The notes: generated by a model from the sequence alone, not told the origin. Counted from the first letter of the stretch, positions 43,599 to 52,994 are shown. The stretch: DNA of 64,000 bases from Chloroflexota bacterium (GCA_016213105.1 JACRBN010000009.1:1-64000); one strand, 5' to 3'. Numbers and translations: made by a program.

Positions 43599-45170
43599 AT
43601 GAGCCCCAATTCCATCTTTCCCACTGATTACTGGACCGAACTCCAGATTTCCCGACAGGACGTTGAATATCTTCATAGTCATCTGTTCGAACAGGAGGTG
43701 CCGCTCACCACGGGTGAACTGGTGCCGGTGTTCGTGCAGGAGCGCATTCGCTTCGAACGCGCTGCCGCGCTGGCCAGGCGTCAGGCCGCGGGCAGGACCT
43801 ATCTCCCCAAGGATGCCTATCAGCCCGGTGACGACCTGGCCTTCCCTGCCTTCAACTGGCAGAAGGGCAAGGTGACCACCGTGCGCGCGGGGTCGAATCC
43901 AGCCATCGGGGAATTCGAGGTGCTCTCGGTTCTCATGGAGGACGGCGTCGAACGCACCTTTGCTGCCAGCCTGTCCGCCCACGCGCTCAACGAGGCTCCC
44001 GCGGTTTCGGCCGAGGATCAGGGCGTCACCACCGAATCCGTCGTGGACGAATACGGCGATGAAATCGAGGAGAAGATCGAGGAAGCCTTCCAGGCCGATG
44101 ACGGTCTGGTACGCATCGCGGGACGCTGGTTCCCGCGCGCCCTGCTGGTGGACGTGAACATCGGACATCTCAACCTGGCCGAGGCCGTGCTCGACATGTC
44201 GGGTGGCGAACCCCAACTCACCGCCGCCCTGCTGAAGGATGTCGAACTGGCGGCGGGCGTGAACCCGAAGCTGGCCGAATTCTCCCTGAACTGGGCCCTG
44301 CAGGAGGACGAGCGCTTCGACGAGGTCGGCCCGGCGGGACAGGTGCTGTGGTGCCTGCGCCGCCTCGAGCCCGAGGGTGTGCGCGAAACCCCGCTCCATT
44401 TGCGCTATGAGACGATCGAATATGATCGCGCGCTGCTGACCCCCCAGATGATCGCGCTGGAAACCCAGGTGGACGATGAGTTGAATCCCACGCCCGCCTC
44501 TCCCGTCAGCGACAAGATCAATTCCGTGACGATCAGCCTGATCTACCCGCACCTGCGGGCTGGCACCCTGCCCCTTTCACCGCGGGCGCGCGCCTTTTTT
44601 CCGACCGCCTACGAGTCGCCCCGTGTCCGCTTTACGCTGGTGGACGGCAGGAGTGGGCTGAAAATGCCCGCCTGGGTGGTGCGCAGCGGCGGTTACGTGC
44701 ACGGCCTGCGCGAATGGTACAAATCCCAGAGCCTGATGCCCGGCAGTTTGATCGAAGTCAAACGCGGCAACAAGCCCGGTGAGGTCATCGTGGTAGCCCG
44801 CACCCAGCGTTCCACCAAGGATTGGGTGCGCACGCTGATGGTCGGCGCGGACGGCGGCATGGTTTTTGCCATGCTCAAGCAGCCGATCACGGCCGAGTTC
44901 AACGACCGCATGGCCATCTACGTCCCTGATTTCAAACTGCTCGACCCGTTGTGGGGCCGCCAGCGTTCTTTCCGTGACCTGGTGTTCTCGATGATGCGCG
45001 AGTTGACCAAGCTGACCCCCCAGGGTCACGTGCATGCCCAGGAACTGTATGCGGCCCTCAACCTGGTGCGGCGCGTCCCGCCTGCGCCGCTGCTGGCCCT
45101 GCTGTCAGAAAAGCCGTTCAATCACGTTGGCGACATGCATTTCCGAATTGATGAGGATGCGGCATCATGA
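43599..45170 (+). CDS. Conserved protein of unknown function
   Basis: This 523-residue protein has no signal peptide or membrane span. An acidic N-terminal part contains 'VEYLHSHLFEQEVPLTTGELVPVFV' and a predicted small beta domain ('DDLAFPAFNWQKGKVTTVRAG', resembling SH3-like folds). 'GPAGQVLWCLRRLEP' in the middle and 'GHVHAQELYAALNLVRRVPPAPLLALL' at the end look like winged-helix elements. The gene overlaps the next by 4 bases and the pair forms an operon. Such pairs occur in Anaerolineae, but I can assign no function. A nucleic-acid-binding role is only a guess. Confidence 0.72.
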   Translation: MSPNSIFPTDYWTELQISRQDVEYLHSHLFEQEVPLTTGELVPVFVQERIRFERAAALARRQAAGRTYLPKDAYQPGDDLAFPAFNWQKGKVTTVRAGSNPAIGEFEVLSVLMEDGVERTFAASLSAHALNEAPAVSAEDQGVTTESVVDEYGDEIEEKIEEAFQADDGLVRIAGRWFPRALLVDVNIGHLNLAEAVLDMSGGEPQLTAALLKDVELAAGVNPKLAEFSLNWALQEDERFDEVGPAGQVLWCLRRLEPEGVRETPLHLRYETIEYDRALLTPQMIALETQVDDELNPTPASPVSDKINSVTISLIYPHLRAGTLPLSPRARAFFPTAYESPRVRFTLVDGRSGLKMPAWVVRSGGYVHGLREWYKSQSLMPGSLIEVKRGNKPGEVIVVARTQRSTKDWVRTLMVGADGGMVFAMLKQPITAEFNDRMAIYVPDFKLLDPLWGRQRSFRDLVFSMMRELTKLTPQGHVHAQELYAALNLVRRVPPAPLLALLSEKPFNHVGDMHFRIDEDAAS

Positions 45171-45598
45171 CCGAGACCAAACGCCCGAGCCTGCTCAAGC
45201 CCACCGTCCGCACCCCCTTCCACATCGACTTTCAGTGGTGGAAGCAGAACGAACGCGACTGGCATATCTTCCTGCGCTCGTTGTTGTGCCCCGAACACCA
45301 GATCGCCTTTGCCGGTTATGAGGAAGGCCAGTTGATCGACTGGGTCGACCCCATGACCGCCGAGGTCAAGGCCGTCGACGGCATCGAACATGCGCTGATG
45401 AGTCACTGCGCCCTGCAGCCTGATTTCGTCAATGAGCATACCGCGCTGGTCGAGGCGGTCTTCCGCCTGTTCCTGGTCAACGGCAACTCGCCCATGTCTG
45501 CCGAGGACCTGTCGGCGCGGCTGAACCGTCCCGCGGATACGATCCTGCGCACGCTGGCGGGACCGCGCGTGTACCGAGGTTTGAGACCCAGGCAGTAA
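45167..45598 (+). CDS. Conserved protein partner of 43599-45170, unknown function
   Basis: This 143-residue soluble protein reads 'TPFHIDFQWWKQNERDWHIFLRSLLCPEH' at the start. The C-terminal half 'NSPMSAEDLSARLNRPADTILRTLAG' looks like a winged helix or HTH. It starts inside the stop of the previous gene (ATGA), so the two products are probably made in fixed ratio and may interact. It is followed by the tRNA-Arg gene after 35 bases. No family is recognised. Confidence 0.7.
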   Translation: MTETKRPSLLKPTVRTPFHIDFQWWKQNERDWHIFLRSLLCPEHQIAFAGYEEGQLIDWVDPMTAEVKAVDGIEHALMSHCALQPDFVNEHTALVEAVFRLFLVNGNSPMSAEDLSARLNRPADTILRTLAGPRVYRGLRPRQ

Positions 45599-45633
45599 CG
45601 TCCAGCCGCTGTCCGCATCGGCTGGCATCACAA

Positions 45634-45706
45634 GCCCCCGTAGCTCAATGGACAGAGCACCAGCCTTCTAAGCTGTTGGTTACAGGTTCGAATCCTGTCG
45701 GGGGTA
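45634..45706 (+). tRNA. tRNA-Arg (anticodon TCT)
   Basis: A 73-base cloverleaf. The acceptor GCCCCCG (45634-45640) pairs with CGGGGGT (45699-45705) and is followed by discriminator A. There are a D-arm GCTC..GAGC, an anticodon loop CTTCTAA with anticodon TCT, and a T-arm ACAGG TTCGAAT CCTGT. CCA is not encoded. It reads AGA and AGG-type codons, which are rare in this GC-rich genome. Confidence 0.95.
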
Positions 45707-45804
45707 CTTGCTTCCCTCGATTGCGGGACAGCAGCCCGCAGCGAGAGCATTATGTAATATTTTTGGATTGTCAAATAATACAGGTAAAAGGAGATGAATC
45801 GATT

Positions 45805-46329
45805 ATGGTAATGGAACGCAAAGGCATCATCAAGTTCTCGGGCATGGAACAAACCGTGGTCGGCGGGGACATCCAGGTGGGGCAGAAGGCTCCGAATTTC
45901 ACCATTCAAAAAAATGATTGGACGATCAGCAAGGGCTTGAAGGAAACCCGCCGCAAGGTGCGCATCATCCTTTCGGTGCCCTCGCTCGATACGGGTGTGT
46001 GCGACCGCGAAACCCGCCGCTTCAACGAGGAAGCCGCCGGGCTGGGCAAGGGCATCGCCGTGCTGGTTGTGAGCATGGACCTGCCTGCGGCCCAGAGGCG
46101 CTGGTGCGGCGCGGCGGGCGTGGAAAACGTGATCACCGTGTCCGATACCATCAAGGCCGATTTCGGCAAAAAGTACGGTACACTGATGAAGGAAGTCCGC
46201 CTCCTGCGGCGCGCCGTGTTCATCGTCAACAAGCAGGGCCTGGTGACCTACGCGGCCTACATGCCGACCAACGGCGACGAACCGAATTATGACGAAGTGC
46301 TCACTGCGGCCCGCGCCGCGCTTGGTTAG
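45805..46329 (+). CDS. tpx: Thiol peroxidase (Tpx)
   Basis: This 174-residue atypical two-cysteine peroxiredoxin reduces peroxides with thioredoxin. The peroxidatic Cys66 is in 'SVPSLDTGVCDRETRRF' and the resolving Cys101 in 'AAQRRWCGAAG', with 'DFGKKYGTLM' and 'RRAVFIVNKQGLVTYAAY' completing the fold. Length and order fit the Tpx family (about 165-170). AAGGAG lies 12 bases before ATG 45805. A second ATG 6 bases downstream is also possible. It is cytoplasmic and part of a stress cluster with Hsp20 and Lon. Confidence 0.93.
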   Translation: MVMERKGIIKFSGMEQTVVGGDIQVGQKAPNFTIQKNDWTISKGLKETRRKVRIILSVPSLDTGVCDRETRRFNEEAAGLGKGIAVLVVSMDLPAAQRRWCGAAGVENVITVSDTIKADFGKKYGTLMKEVRLLRRAVFIVNKQGLVTYAAYMPTNGDEPNYDEVLTAARAALG

Positions 46330-46373
46330 TGTTTGACAGGGCGGGGCAAGTCCGCCCGCAAGGAGAACGCAAC

Positions 46374-46772
46374 ATGACGACAGTGGTTCGCAAATCCAGT
46401 GTTTCCCTCGTGGAGAGCAGGCGCGAGATTCTGCATTCCATCAGTTGGCAGGTGTATTCCAGCGTCTGGAGTCCGCCGACCGACATGTACGAGACGGAGG
46501 ATGACCTCGTCGTGCGCGTGGAGATCGCCGGTATGAAGGAGGATGACTTCGAAGTCGTCCTGGAAAATAATATCCTCATGATCGGCGGGACGCGCGCGGA
46601 TTCATCCGACCGTCGCGCCTATCATCAAATGGAAATTCGTTTCGGAAAATTCGCCACCTCGGTGGCCCTGCCCGTGCCTGTCGATACGGAAACCGCCCGC
46701 GCGGAATACAAGGATGGTTTCCTGACCGTTACGTTACCGAAAACAAAACCAAACCAGATCAAGGTTGATTGA
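46374..46772 (+). CDS. Small heat-shock protein (Hsp20/alpha-crystallin)
   Basis: This 132-residue chaperone has a short N-terminal arm and an alpha-crystallin domain ('[32 protein letters not shown]', '[33 protein letters not shown]'). The A-x-x-x-G-L motif appears as AEYKDGFL. Such proteins bind unfolded proteins to stop aggregation. AAGGAG 7 bases before ATG 46374 sets the start. It is placed 44 bases after tpx and 4 bases before Lon, so this is probably one stress operon. Confidence 0.92.
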   Translation: MTTVVRKSSVSLVESRREILHSISWQVYSSVWSPPTDMYETEDDLVVRVEIAGMKEDDFEVVLENNILMIGGTRADSSDRRAYHQMEIRFGKFATSVALPVPVDTETARAEYKDGFLTVTLPKTKPNQIKVD

Positions 46773-46776
46773 ACCC

Positions 46777-49434
46777 ATGCCTGCATCCCGCTGGCAATCC
46801 AGCATTGGCGATTTTTTTCAATGGATCGGCGAATCGGATGATGAGCTGCTTTCGATGCTCATGCCATCCATGTTTTCGCATTTCCAGAAAAAGGACTCCG
46901 AATCAGAAGACGCGCCCGAACAGCCCACGGAGATGTCCAAGTACCCCGACGTCCTGCCCATCCTGCCCCTGCGCGGAGTGGTGGTCTATCCCCAGACCGC
47001 CGTCCAGTTGACGGTGGGCCAGCCGCGCTCGATCAAGCTGGTGGATGACGTTGTCGCGGGCGACAAACTCGTCGGCCTGGTGGCTGCTGTCAATCCCGAG
47101 CTTGAAACCCCGGGACCTGCCGACCTGTACCGCGTTGGGACGATTGCCACCGTCCACCGCCTGCTGCGCGCACCGGATGGCACCGTGCGCCTGCTGGTGC
47201 AGGGCATGGCGCGTTTCCGCCTGGGCGACTTTGTCACCGAGGAACCTTATCTCAAGGCGCACATCGACCTGGCGCCTGAACATATCGAGGCGGGCATCGA
47301 GCTGGATGCGCTGGCGCGCAACGCCCGCGACCAGTTCCAGCAAATTACGCAGATGATTCCCTCCTTCCCCGAGGAACTGGCGGCTTCGATCACCTCGGTC
47401 GAGGATGCGCTGCAAACAGCCTATACCATCGCCAACTTCCAGCGCATCGATTTGAAGGACGCGCAGAATATCCTCGAGATCGACTCGGTCACCGAAAAGC
47501 TCAAGAAGCTGATCGGCCTGCTGGTGCGCGAAGCCGAAGTGCTGACCATCGGACAGAAGATCCAGAACGAGGCGCGCGGCGAGATCGAAAAGGTGCAGCG
47601 CGATTACTTCCTGCGCGAGCAGATGAAGGCCATCCAGAAGGAACTCGGCGAGAAGGATGAACAGGCCGCCGAGACGGAAGAGTTCCGCAAGAAGATCGAC
47701 GACTCGAAGATGCCCGAGGAGGCCGGGAAACAGGCCCGCCGCGAGTTGGACCGCCTCTCGCGCCTGCCGACCGCCGCCGCCGAATACGGCGTCATCCGCA
47801 CCTACCTGGACTGGCTGACGACCCTGCCCTGGTCGAAATCCACCCCGGACAACCTCGATATTCCGCATGCCCGCACGATCCTGGACAAGGATCACTACGG
47901 GCTGGAGGATGTCAAGGAACGCATCTTGGAATTTTTGGCCATCCGTAAACTGCGCCTCGATCGCAAGGATGAGGCCAGAACGGAATCCGACGATGCCATC
48001 CGCCGCGAACGCGAGGGCGTGATCCTGTGCTTCGTGGGGCCGCCCGGTGTGGGCAAGACCTCGCTGGGACAATCCATCGCGCGCGCCATGGAACGCAAGT
48101 TCATTCGCATTTCGCTGGGCGGTGTGCGCGACGAAGCCGAGATCCGCGGACATCGCCGCACCTACATCGGCGCCATGCCCGGGCGCATCCTGCAGGCTCT
48201 GCGCCGCGTGGAAACCCGCAATCCCGTCTTCATGCTGGATGAGGTCGACAAACTGACTGCCGATTTCCACGGCGACCCGGCTTCGGCCCTGCTCGAAGTG
48301 CTCGACCCCGAACAGAACAGCGAATTCCGCGACAACTACCTCGAAGTGCCCTTCGACCTCTCGCAGGTCTTCTTCATCACCACCGCCAACACGCTCGAAA
48401 CCATCCCGGGTCCGCTGCGCGACCGCATGGAGATCATCTTCCTTTCGGGCTATACCGAGAGCGAGAAGACCGCCATCGCGCGCGGCTACCTGATCCCGCG
48501 CCAGATCCGCGAGAACAGCCTGCACGATGATGAGGTCACTTTCAAGGACGAGTCCCTGCAGAAGATCATCCGCCAGTACACGCGCGAGGCAGGTGTGCGC
48601 AGCCTGGAGCGCCGCATCGGCGCGGTCTGCCGCAAGGTGGGCACGCGCATCGCGGAGGGCAAGGGCGGCAAGTTCGAGATCACGCCCGAGCTGGTGGAGG
48701 AGTTCCTCGACCACCCGATCTTCCTCGGCCCCGAGGAATTGAACCAGCGCACCTCCATCCCTGGCGTGGTGCCCGGCCTGGCCTGGACCGCCTTCGGCGG
48801 CGACATCCTCTTCATTGAATCCACTTCCATGCCGGGTGGGCGCGGCTTCCAGATCACGGGCTCGCTGGGCAACGTGATGCAGGAATCGGCGCGCGCGGCC
48901 CTGTCCTATGTGCGTTCGCGGGCCGATTCGCTGCACATCAACCCCGCATTCTTCGCGAAAAACGATATCCATATGCACGTGCCTGCGGGCGCGCAGCCCA
49001 AGGACGGCCCCTCCGCGGGCGTGACCATGGCCACCTCGCTGGTTTCGCTCATCTCGGGGCGCAAGGTCAAGCCGCAGGTCGGCATGACCGGTGAGATCAC
49101 GCTCAGGGGCCAGGTCCTGCCGATTGGCGGCGTCAAGGAAAAGGTCCTGGCGGCGCATCGCAACGGCCTGAGGACGGTCATCCTGCCGAAGCGCAACGAA
49201 CAGGACCTCGAGGATGTGACCGCTGAAGTCCGTGAAGCCATGAAGTTCGTGCTGGTCGACACCGTGGACGACGTGCTCCAGGCCGCCCTCGAGCCGCCCA
49301 AGCCCGCCAAGGCGGAGCCCGCCAAACGCGCGACCAAATCCAACAAAGCCGCTGGGAAGAAGCCAGCCGTTAAATCCAAATCTGTAAAGGCGAGTACAAA
49401 GAATAATGCCAAAAGTTCTGCTGGCCGAAGATGA
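46777..49434 (+). CDS. lon: ATP-dependent protease Lon
   Basis: This 885-residue hexameric protease has an N-terminal substrate domain, an AAA+ module with Walker A GPPGVGKT (421-428) and Walker B 'FMLDEVDK', and a protease domain with the Ser-Lys dyad Ser746 (GPSAGV) and Lys787 ([11 protein letters not shown]). It degrades misfolded and regulatory proteins. About 55 N-terminal residues before '[15 protein letters not shown]' are extra relative to the usual start. The last 45 residues are a Lys/Ala-rich tail ('[18 protein letters not shown]'). The tail overlaps the response regulator gene by 29 bases. ATG 46777 is preferred over a TTG 12 bases earlier, which is nearer an AAGG site. Confidence 0.93.
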   Translation: MPASRWQSSIGDFFQWIGESDDELLSMLMPSMFSHFQKKDSESEDAPEQPTEMSKYPDVLPILPLRGVVVYPQTAVQLTVGQPRSIKLVDDVVAGDKLVGLVAAVNPELETPGPADLYRVGTIATVHRLLRAPDGTVRLLVQGMARFRLGDFVTEEPYLKAHIDLAPEHIEAGIELDALARNARDQFQQITQMIPSFPEELAASITSVEDALQTAYTIANFQRIDLKDAQNILEIDSVTEKLKKLIGLLVREAEVLTIGQKIQNEARGEIEKVQRDYFLREQMKAIQKELGEKDEQAAETEEFRKKIDDSKMPEEAGKQARRELDRLSRLPTAAAEYGVIRTYLDWLTTLPWSKSTPDNLDIPHARTILDKDHYGLEDVKERILEFLAIRKLRLDRKDEARTESDDAIRREREGVILCFVGPPGVGKTSLGQSIARAMERKFIRISLGGVRDEAEIRGHRRTYIGAMPGRILQALRRVETRNPVFMLDEVDKLTADFHGDPASALLEVLDPEQNSEFRDNYLEVPFDLSQVFFITTANTLETIPGPLRDRMEIIFLSGYTESEKTAIARGYLIPRQIRENSLHDDEVTFKDESLQKIIRQYTREAGVRSLERRIGAVCRKVGTRIAEGKGGKFEITPELVEEFLDHPIFLGPEELNQRTSIPGVVPGLAWTAFGGDILFIESTSMPGGRGFQITGSLGNVMQESARAALSYVRSRADSLHINPAFFAKNDIHMHVPAGAQPKDGPSAGVTMATSLVSLISGRKVKPQVGMTGEITLRGQVLPIGGVKEKVLAAHRNGLRTVILPKRNEQDLEDVTAEVREAMKFVLVDTVDDVLQAALEPPKPAKAEPAKRATKSNKAAGKKPAVKSKSVKASTKNNAKSSAGRR

Positions 49435-49765
49435 CACCATCATGGTGTCCCTGTTGAAAACACTCCTGAAAATGGAGGGCTACCTGGTGGTGGCCGTGGA
49501 TGCCGATGCGGACGTGCCCGCCGCGGTGCGCTCGGAGAATCCCGACGTGCTGCTGCTGGATGTGTACCTTTCCCGCCAGGATGGCCTGGCCATTCTGGAC
49601 ACCCTGCGCGGCGACGCCGCCACCCGGACGATTAGCGTGGTCATGACCTCGGGCATGAACCTGCGCGAGGAATGTCTCAGGCGCGGCGCGACCGAGTTCC
49701 TGCTCAAACCCTACATGCCCGATGATTTGGTAAGCACCCTCAAAAGGGTGACCAGCCCAGCGTGA
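49406..49765 (+). CDS. Single-domain response regulator
   Basis: This 119-residue receiver domain stands alone. The acidic pair Asp9/Asp10, phospho-acceptor Asp52 (LLLDVYLS), Ser82 and Lys101 (LLKPYMP) are all present, so it can be phosphorylated. There is no output domain, so it should act by protein contact or as a phosphate shuttle. No histidine kinase is in the window. The start is inside the lon 3' end, so it is translated from the lon mRNA. It overlaps the GNAT gene by 4 bases. Confidence 0.9.
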   Translation: MPKVLLAEDDTIMVSLLKTLLKMEGYLVVAVDADADVPAAVRSENPDVLLLDVYLSRQDGLAILDTLRGDAATRTISVVMTSGMNLREECLRRGATEFLLKPYMPDDLVSTLKRVTSPA

Positions 49766-50193
49766 CCGTCATTTCCATCCGCCCCTATCGTCATCCGTAC
49801 GATTACCCCGCGGTGCGCGCCCTGTGGGAAAGCATGGAAAAGGGCGTGCATGTCGGCCGTTCAGACAGTCTGGCCGAGATCGAAAAGAAATCCGCTCACG
49901 ACCCCGATCTGTTCCTGCTGGCCGAAGCTGACGGCGGGATCGTCGGCTCGGTCATCGGTGGGTACGACGGCCGCCGCGGCTTGATCTATCACCTGGCGAT
50001 CAACGCGGACTTTCGCAAGCAGGGCCTGGCCTCCCGTCTGATGGATGAGGTCGAGTCCCGGTTGCGCGCCAAAGGCTGTTTGAAATGTTACCTGCTGGTG
50101 CTGAACGATAACGAGGACGCTGCGCACTTCTACGAAAAACGCGGCTGGAGTGAGATGAAGAGCGTGCGCCTGTTCGGCAAGGAATTGTCCTGA
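49762..50193 (+). CDS. GNAT family N-acetyltransferase (GTG start)
   Basis: This 143-residue acyl-CoA-dependent transferase has motif A 'LAINADFRKQGLASRLMDEVE' and motif B 'YLLVLNDNEDAAHFYEKRGW', the pattern of RimI-like and aminoglycoside-type acetyltransferases. The substrate is unknown. GTG 49762 overlaps the response regulator stop (GTGA), so the gene is coupled. A later ATG would cut the first beta strand. It is followed after 2 bases by mogA. Confidence 0.88.
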   Translation: MTVISIRPYRHPYDYPAVRALWESMEKGVHVGRSDSLAEIEKKSAHDPDLFLLAEADGGIVGSVIGGYDGRRGLIYHLAINADFRKQGLASRLMDEVESRLRAKGCLKCYLLVLNDNEDAAHFYEKRGWSEMKSVRLFGKELS

Positions 50194-50195
50194 CG

Positions 50196-50681
50196 ATGGA
50201 AATCCGCTTCGGAATTTTGACCGCCTCCGACCGCTCCGCGCGCGGCGAACGCCCCGACACGTCGGGCCCTGCGCTGGCCGACCTGGTGCGCGCGGGGGGC
50301 GGATCGGTGGTCCAGATGGCGATCCTGCCCGATGACCGCTCCGCGCTGGCCGCGGCGATGCGCGCCTGGGCCGACAGCGGCGAAGTGGATGTGATCCTGG
50401 TCACGGGCGGGACGGGTTTTGCCCCGCGCGACGTGACCCCCGAAGCGACCCGCGACGTGATCGAAAAGGAAGCGCCCGGTCTGGCTGAGGCGATGCGCGC
50501 CGCCAGTTTGAAAATCACCCCGCACGCCATGCTCTCGCGCCTTGCGGCCGGTATCCGCGGACGGACGCTGATCATCAACCTGCCGGGCAGCCCCAAGGGC
50601 GCGGTCGAAAATCTCCAGGTCGTCCTGCCCGTGCTGGAACACGCCATAAAGCTCCTGCGCGACGAGGATGCGGGGCATTAG
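50196..50681 (+). CDS. mogA: Molybdopterin adenylyltransferase (MogA/MoaB type)
   Basis: This 161-residue enzyme of molybdenum cofactor synthesis adenylylates molybdopterin before metal insertion. The binding loop 'GGTGFAPRDVTPE' (71-83) and 'LSRLAAGIRGRTLIINLPGSPKGAVEN' (113-139) are diagnostic of the MogA/MoaB group. The length fits a single-domain enzyme. MoaB-like proteins with other roles cannot be fully excluded. It supplies the cofactor for enzymes such as the molybdopterin oxidoreductase at 10.1 kb. It is the last gene of the lon-led run, and a hairpin (GGGCGGATT / AATCCGCCC, 50691-50711) follows. Confidence 0.9.
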   Translation: MEIRFGILTASDRSARGERPDTSGPALADLVRAGGGSVVQMAILPDDRSALAAAMRAWADSGEVDVILVTGGTGFAPRDVTPEATRDVIEKEAPGLAEAMRAASLKITPHAMLSRLAAGIRGRTLIINLPGSPKGAVENLQVVLPVLEHAIKLLRDEDAGH

Positions 50682-50736
50682 CTCCCCATCGGGCGGATTG
50701 CAAATCCGCCCGGAGCAGCCATCGCTGCGCGGGGAC

Positions 50737-50766
50737 TTGCCTTCCCTGCTAACCTTGGGCTATAAT
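50737..50766 (+). promoter_or_regulatory. Promoter of efp
   Basis: TTGCCT (50737-50742) and TATAAT (50761-50766) are 18 bases apart. The start codon lies 42 bases downstream of the -10, after a GAGGAAAG site. Confidence 0.6.
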
Positions 50767-50807
50767 CCGCCCCGTTTGCAATTTCACAAGATGAGGAAAG
50801 AAGAAAC

Positions 50808-51365
50808 ATGATCGACGTAAATGAACTACGCAAAGGCGTAACCTTCGAAATGGACGGCTCTCTCTACAAGGTGCTGGATTACAGTCATAACAAGACCGGC
50901 CGCGGCAATGCCAACATCCGCATCAAGGCCCGCAATCTGCTGACGGGCGCCAACATCGAGCGCACCTTCTCCTCGGGCCAGTCTGTGCAGGACGTGCGCC
51001 TCGACTTCCACAATGTCCAATACCTTTACACGGACGGCGATTTCTATCACTTCATGGACAATGAGACCTTCGAACAGCCCGCCATCAAGGCCGAGATGCT
51101 CGGCGACGATGCGCTCTATCTCATCCCCGAGATGGAAGTCAAACTGACCTTCTACAAGGGCGAACCGCTCGACATCGAACTGCCTACCTCGGTCGACCTC
51201 GAAGTGACCGATGCCGAAATGGCCATCCGCGGCGACACCGCCACGGGCGTGACCAAGAAGGTCACCACCAACACCGGCCTGCAGGTGCAATGCCCGCAGT
51301 TCGTCAAGGTGGGCGACCGCATCCGCGTCGACACCCGCACGGGCGAATACGTCACCCGCGTCTAA
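50808..51365 (+). CDS. efp: Elongation factor P
   Basis: This 185-residue factor relieves ribosome stalling at proline runs. The three domains are KOW-like 1 (1-65), OB 2 and OB 3 ('QVQCPQFVKVGDRIRVDTRTGEYVTRV' at the end). The tip of the loop that reaches the peptidyl-transferase centre reads NKTGRGNANIR, with Arg32 where the E. coli group has a modified Lys. A rhamnosylated Arg is known from EarP-type systems with a different loop. GAGGAAAG precedes ATG 50808. It has its own promoter and terminator. Confidence 0.95.
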   Translation: MIDVNELRKGVTFEMDGSLYKVLDYSHNKTGRGNANIRIKARNLLTGANIERTFSSGQSVQDVRLDFHNVQYLYTDGDFYHFMDNETFEQPAIKAEMLGDDALYLIPEMEVKLTFYKGEPLDIELPTSVDLEVTDAEMAIRGDTATGVTKKVTTNTGLQVQCPQFVKVGDRIRVDTRTGEYVTRV

Positions 51366-51371
51366 TCTTCA

Positions 51372-51418
51372 AGCCAGGCGACAGTCTCCCCGCTTCGTGG
51401 GTGGCTGTCGCCTTTTTC
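51372..51418 (+). terminator. Terminator of efp
   Basis: AGGCGACAG (about 51375-51383) pairs with CTGTCGCCT (51404-51412), and TTTTT follows. It ends 13 bases before the next start, so the Cys-rich gene needs readthrough or its own start signal. Confidence 0.8.
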
Positions 51419-51430
51419 CAAGAGAAACCC

Positions 51431-51760
51431 ATGCGCACTCCTGCCGGCAAAGAATGCACGTATTTTTTCGGGGATTATTATCGCGGCCGCAACGTGGAAG
51501 AGTGCCGCCTGCTCAAGGCCTCCAACCAGCAGTGGACTCCCGACCTGTGTAAATCCTGTCCCGTGCCGTTGATTGAGATGGCCAACGCCTGCCAGTTCAT
51601 GCGGCTGCGGGCCACGGTCGCGCGTCCGCTGACGGCCTTGTTGCAGCGGCGGGTGCAGATCACGGCCTATTGTGAAAAGACCCATCGCAACGTGGTGGAG
51701 CCGCACGTCGGCTGCGGAGAATGTCACGGCCTGCCCCTTAACTTCAAAATCAAAGAGTAG
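51431..51760 (+). CDS. Cysteine-rich protein of unknown function
   Basis: This 109-residue soluble protein has eight cysteines: 9, 25, 40, 43, 54, 81, 95 and 98. They form a C-x2-C pair near the middle (LCKSC) and another at the end (GCGEC). The pattern suggests one or two bound zinc ions or an Fe-S cluster. No known family is evident. The N-terminal part 'ECTYFFGDYYRGRNVEECRLL' is strongly aromatic. It has only a weak AAGAGA site, and it is 2 bases from the HAD-DinB gene, so the two form a unit behind the efp terminator. Confidence 0.7.
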   Translation: MRTPAGKECTYFFGDYYRGRNVEECRLLKASNQQWTPDLCKSCPVPLIEMANACQFMRLRATVARPLTALLQRRVQITAYCEKTHRNVVEPHVGCGECHGLPLNFKIKE

Positions 51761-51762
51761 CC

Positions 51763-52956
51763 ATGCTCACATTACTGCTCGATCTGGACGACACCCTGTT
51801 GGACACCAACATGGACGCCTTCATCCCTGCCTACTTCCAGTCGTTGTCGGCGCACATGGCCGCATACGTCGCGCCCGAGTTGATGCTGCCCGCGCTCGTT
51901 TCGGGGACGCGCGCCATGATGGCCAGCGAGGATCCCTCCCGCACCCTGCGCGAGGTCTTCAACGAAAAATTCTTCCCCAAACTCGGCATGGACCGCGAAA
52001 CCCTGGGGGCGGTTATCGAGCAGTTCTACGATGAGGTCTTCCCCAATTTGGGCGCGCTGACGGGCAAACGTTCCGAGGCAGTCGAGCTGGTGAAATGGGC
52101 CTTCGAAAAAGGCTATCGTGTAGCCGTCGCCACCGATCCATTCTTCCCACTCAAGGCCACCCTGCACCGCCTGCGCTTTGCCGATCTCGCCCCCGAGGTT
52201 TACGACTTCACGCTGGTTTCCTCCTACGAAACCTTCCACTTCACCAAATCGCATCCCATGTACTTCGCCGAATTTCTGGGTCAGTTGGGCTGGCCCGAGG
52301 GTCCCGTGCTGATGGTGGGCAATGACGCCATGCGCGACCTGGCACCCGCGCGGGCGCTGGGCCTGCCGACCTTCTGGGTCAACACAGATGCGCCCAAGGC
52401 GGATGATCCCGCCTCGACCGGCCGCGGCTCAATTGCCGACCTGCGCCGCTGGCTCGAGTCAGTGGATGTGACAAGCCTCGAAGCGGATTTCAGCTCAACG
52501 GGCGCCATCCTGGCCCTGTTGATCTCCACCCCCGCGACGATTGCCTCCCTGCTGGAGGAAGCCCCCGCCCAGGCCTGGACCTCGCGGCCCGCCCCCGCGG
52601 AATGGGCATTGACCGAGATCCTGTGCCACCTGCGCGACTCCGAGCGCGAGGTCAACCAGCCGCGCCTCACCCGCCTGCTGACCGAGGATGAGCCTTTCAT
52701 CTCCTCGCGCAATACGGACGCCTGGGCCGACGAGCGCAACTACCTCGGGCAGGACGGCCGCGCCGCCTTCCAGGATTTCCTGGCCGCGCGCCTGGAGACG
52801 CTCTCCACGCTCAAATCCCTCTCCGAGGCGGACTGGCTGCGCAAGGCGCGTCACTCGATCTTCGGCCCGACCACCCTGCAGGAACTGATCGGCTTTATGT
52901 CCACGCACGACCGCATCCACATCCAGCAGATGTGGAAGTTGATCCATTCGCGGTAG
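51763..52956 (+). CDS. HAD hydrolase fused to a DinB-like domain
   Basis: This 397-residue protein has an N-terminal HAD phosphatase domain (DLDDTLLDT at 7-15, 'AVATDPFFPLKATLHRL', 'KSHPMYFAEFL', 'MVGNDAMRDLAPARALGL'), to about residue 225. A C-terminal DinB/YfiT-like four-helix bundle follows ('LICHLRDSEREVNQPRL' in altered form, 'LQELIGFMSTHDRIHIQQMW') with metal-binding His candidates. HAD enzymes remove phosphate from small molecules, and DinB-like bundles bind metal and thiol cofactors. A fusion of the two is uncommon. It may deal with a phosphorylated or thiol-bound metabolite. The terminator at 52995 follows. Confidence 0.82.
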   Translation: MLTLLLDLDDTLLDTNMDAFIPAYFQSLSAHMAAYVAPELMLPALVSGTRAMMASEDPSRTLREVFNEKFFPKLGMDRETLGAVIEQFYDEVFPNLGALTGKRSEAVELVKWAFEKGYRVAVATDPFFPLKATLHRLRFADLAPEVYDFTLVSSYETFHFTKSHPMYFAEFLGQLGWPEGPVLMVGNDAMRDLAPARALGLPTFWVNTDAPKADDPASTGRGSIADLRRWLESVDVTSLEADFSSTGAILALLISTPATIASLLEEAPAQAWTSRPAPAEWALTEILCHLRDSEREVNQPRLTRLLTEDEPFISSRNTDAWADERNYLGQDGRAAFQDFLAARLETLSTLKSLSEADWLRKARHSIFGPTTLQELIGFMSTHDRIHIQQMWKLIHSR

Positions 52957-52994
52957 CGCGAATTGCCCATTTGCGCCACAGCCAAACCCGCCCA

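Noticed and set aside
46903-49443. An 846-codon frame antisense to lon
   Set aside because: Composition mirrors the lon codon usage. No motif or start signal is seen.
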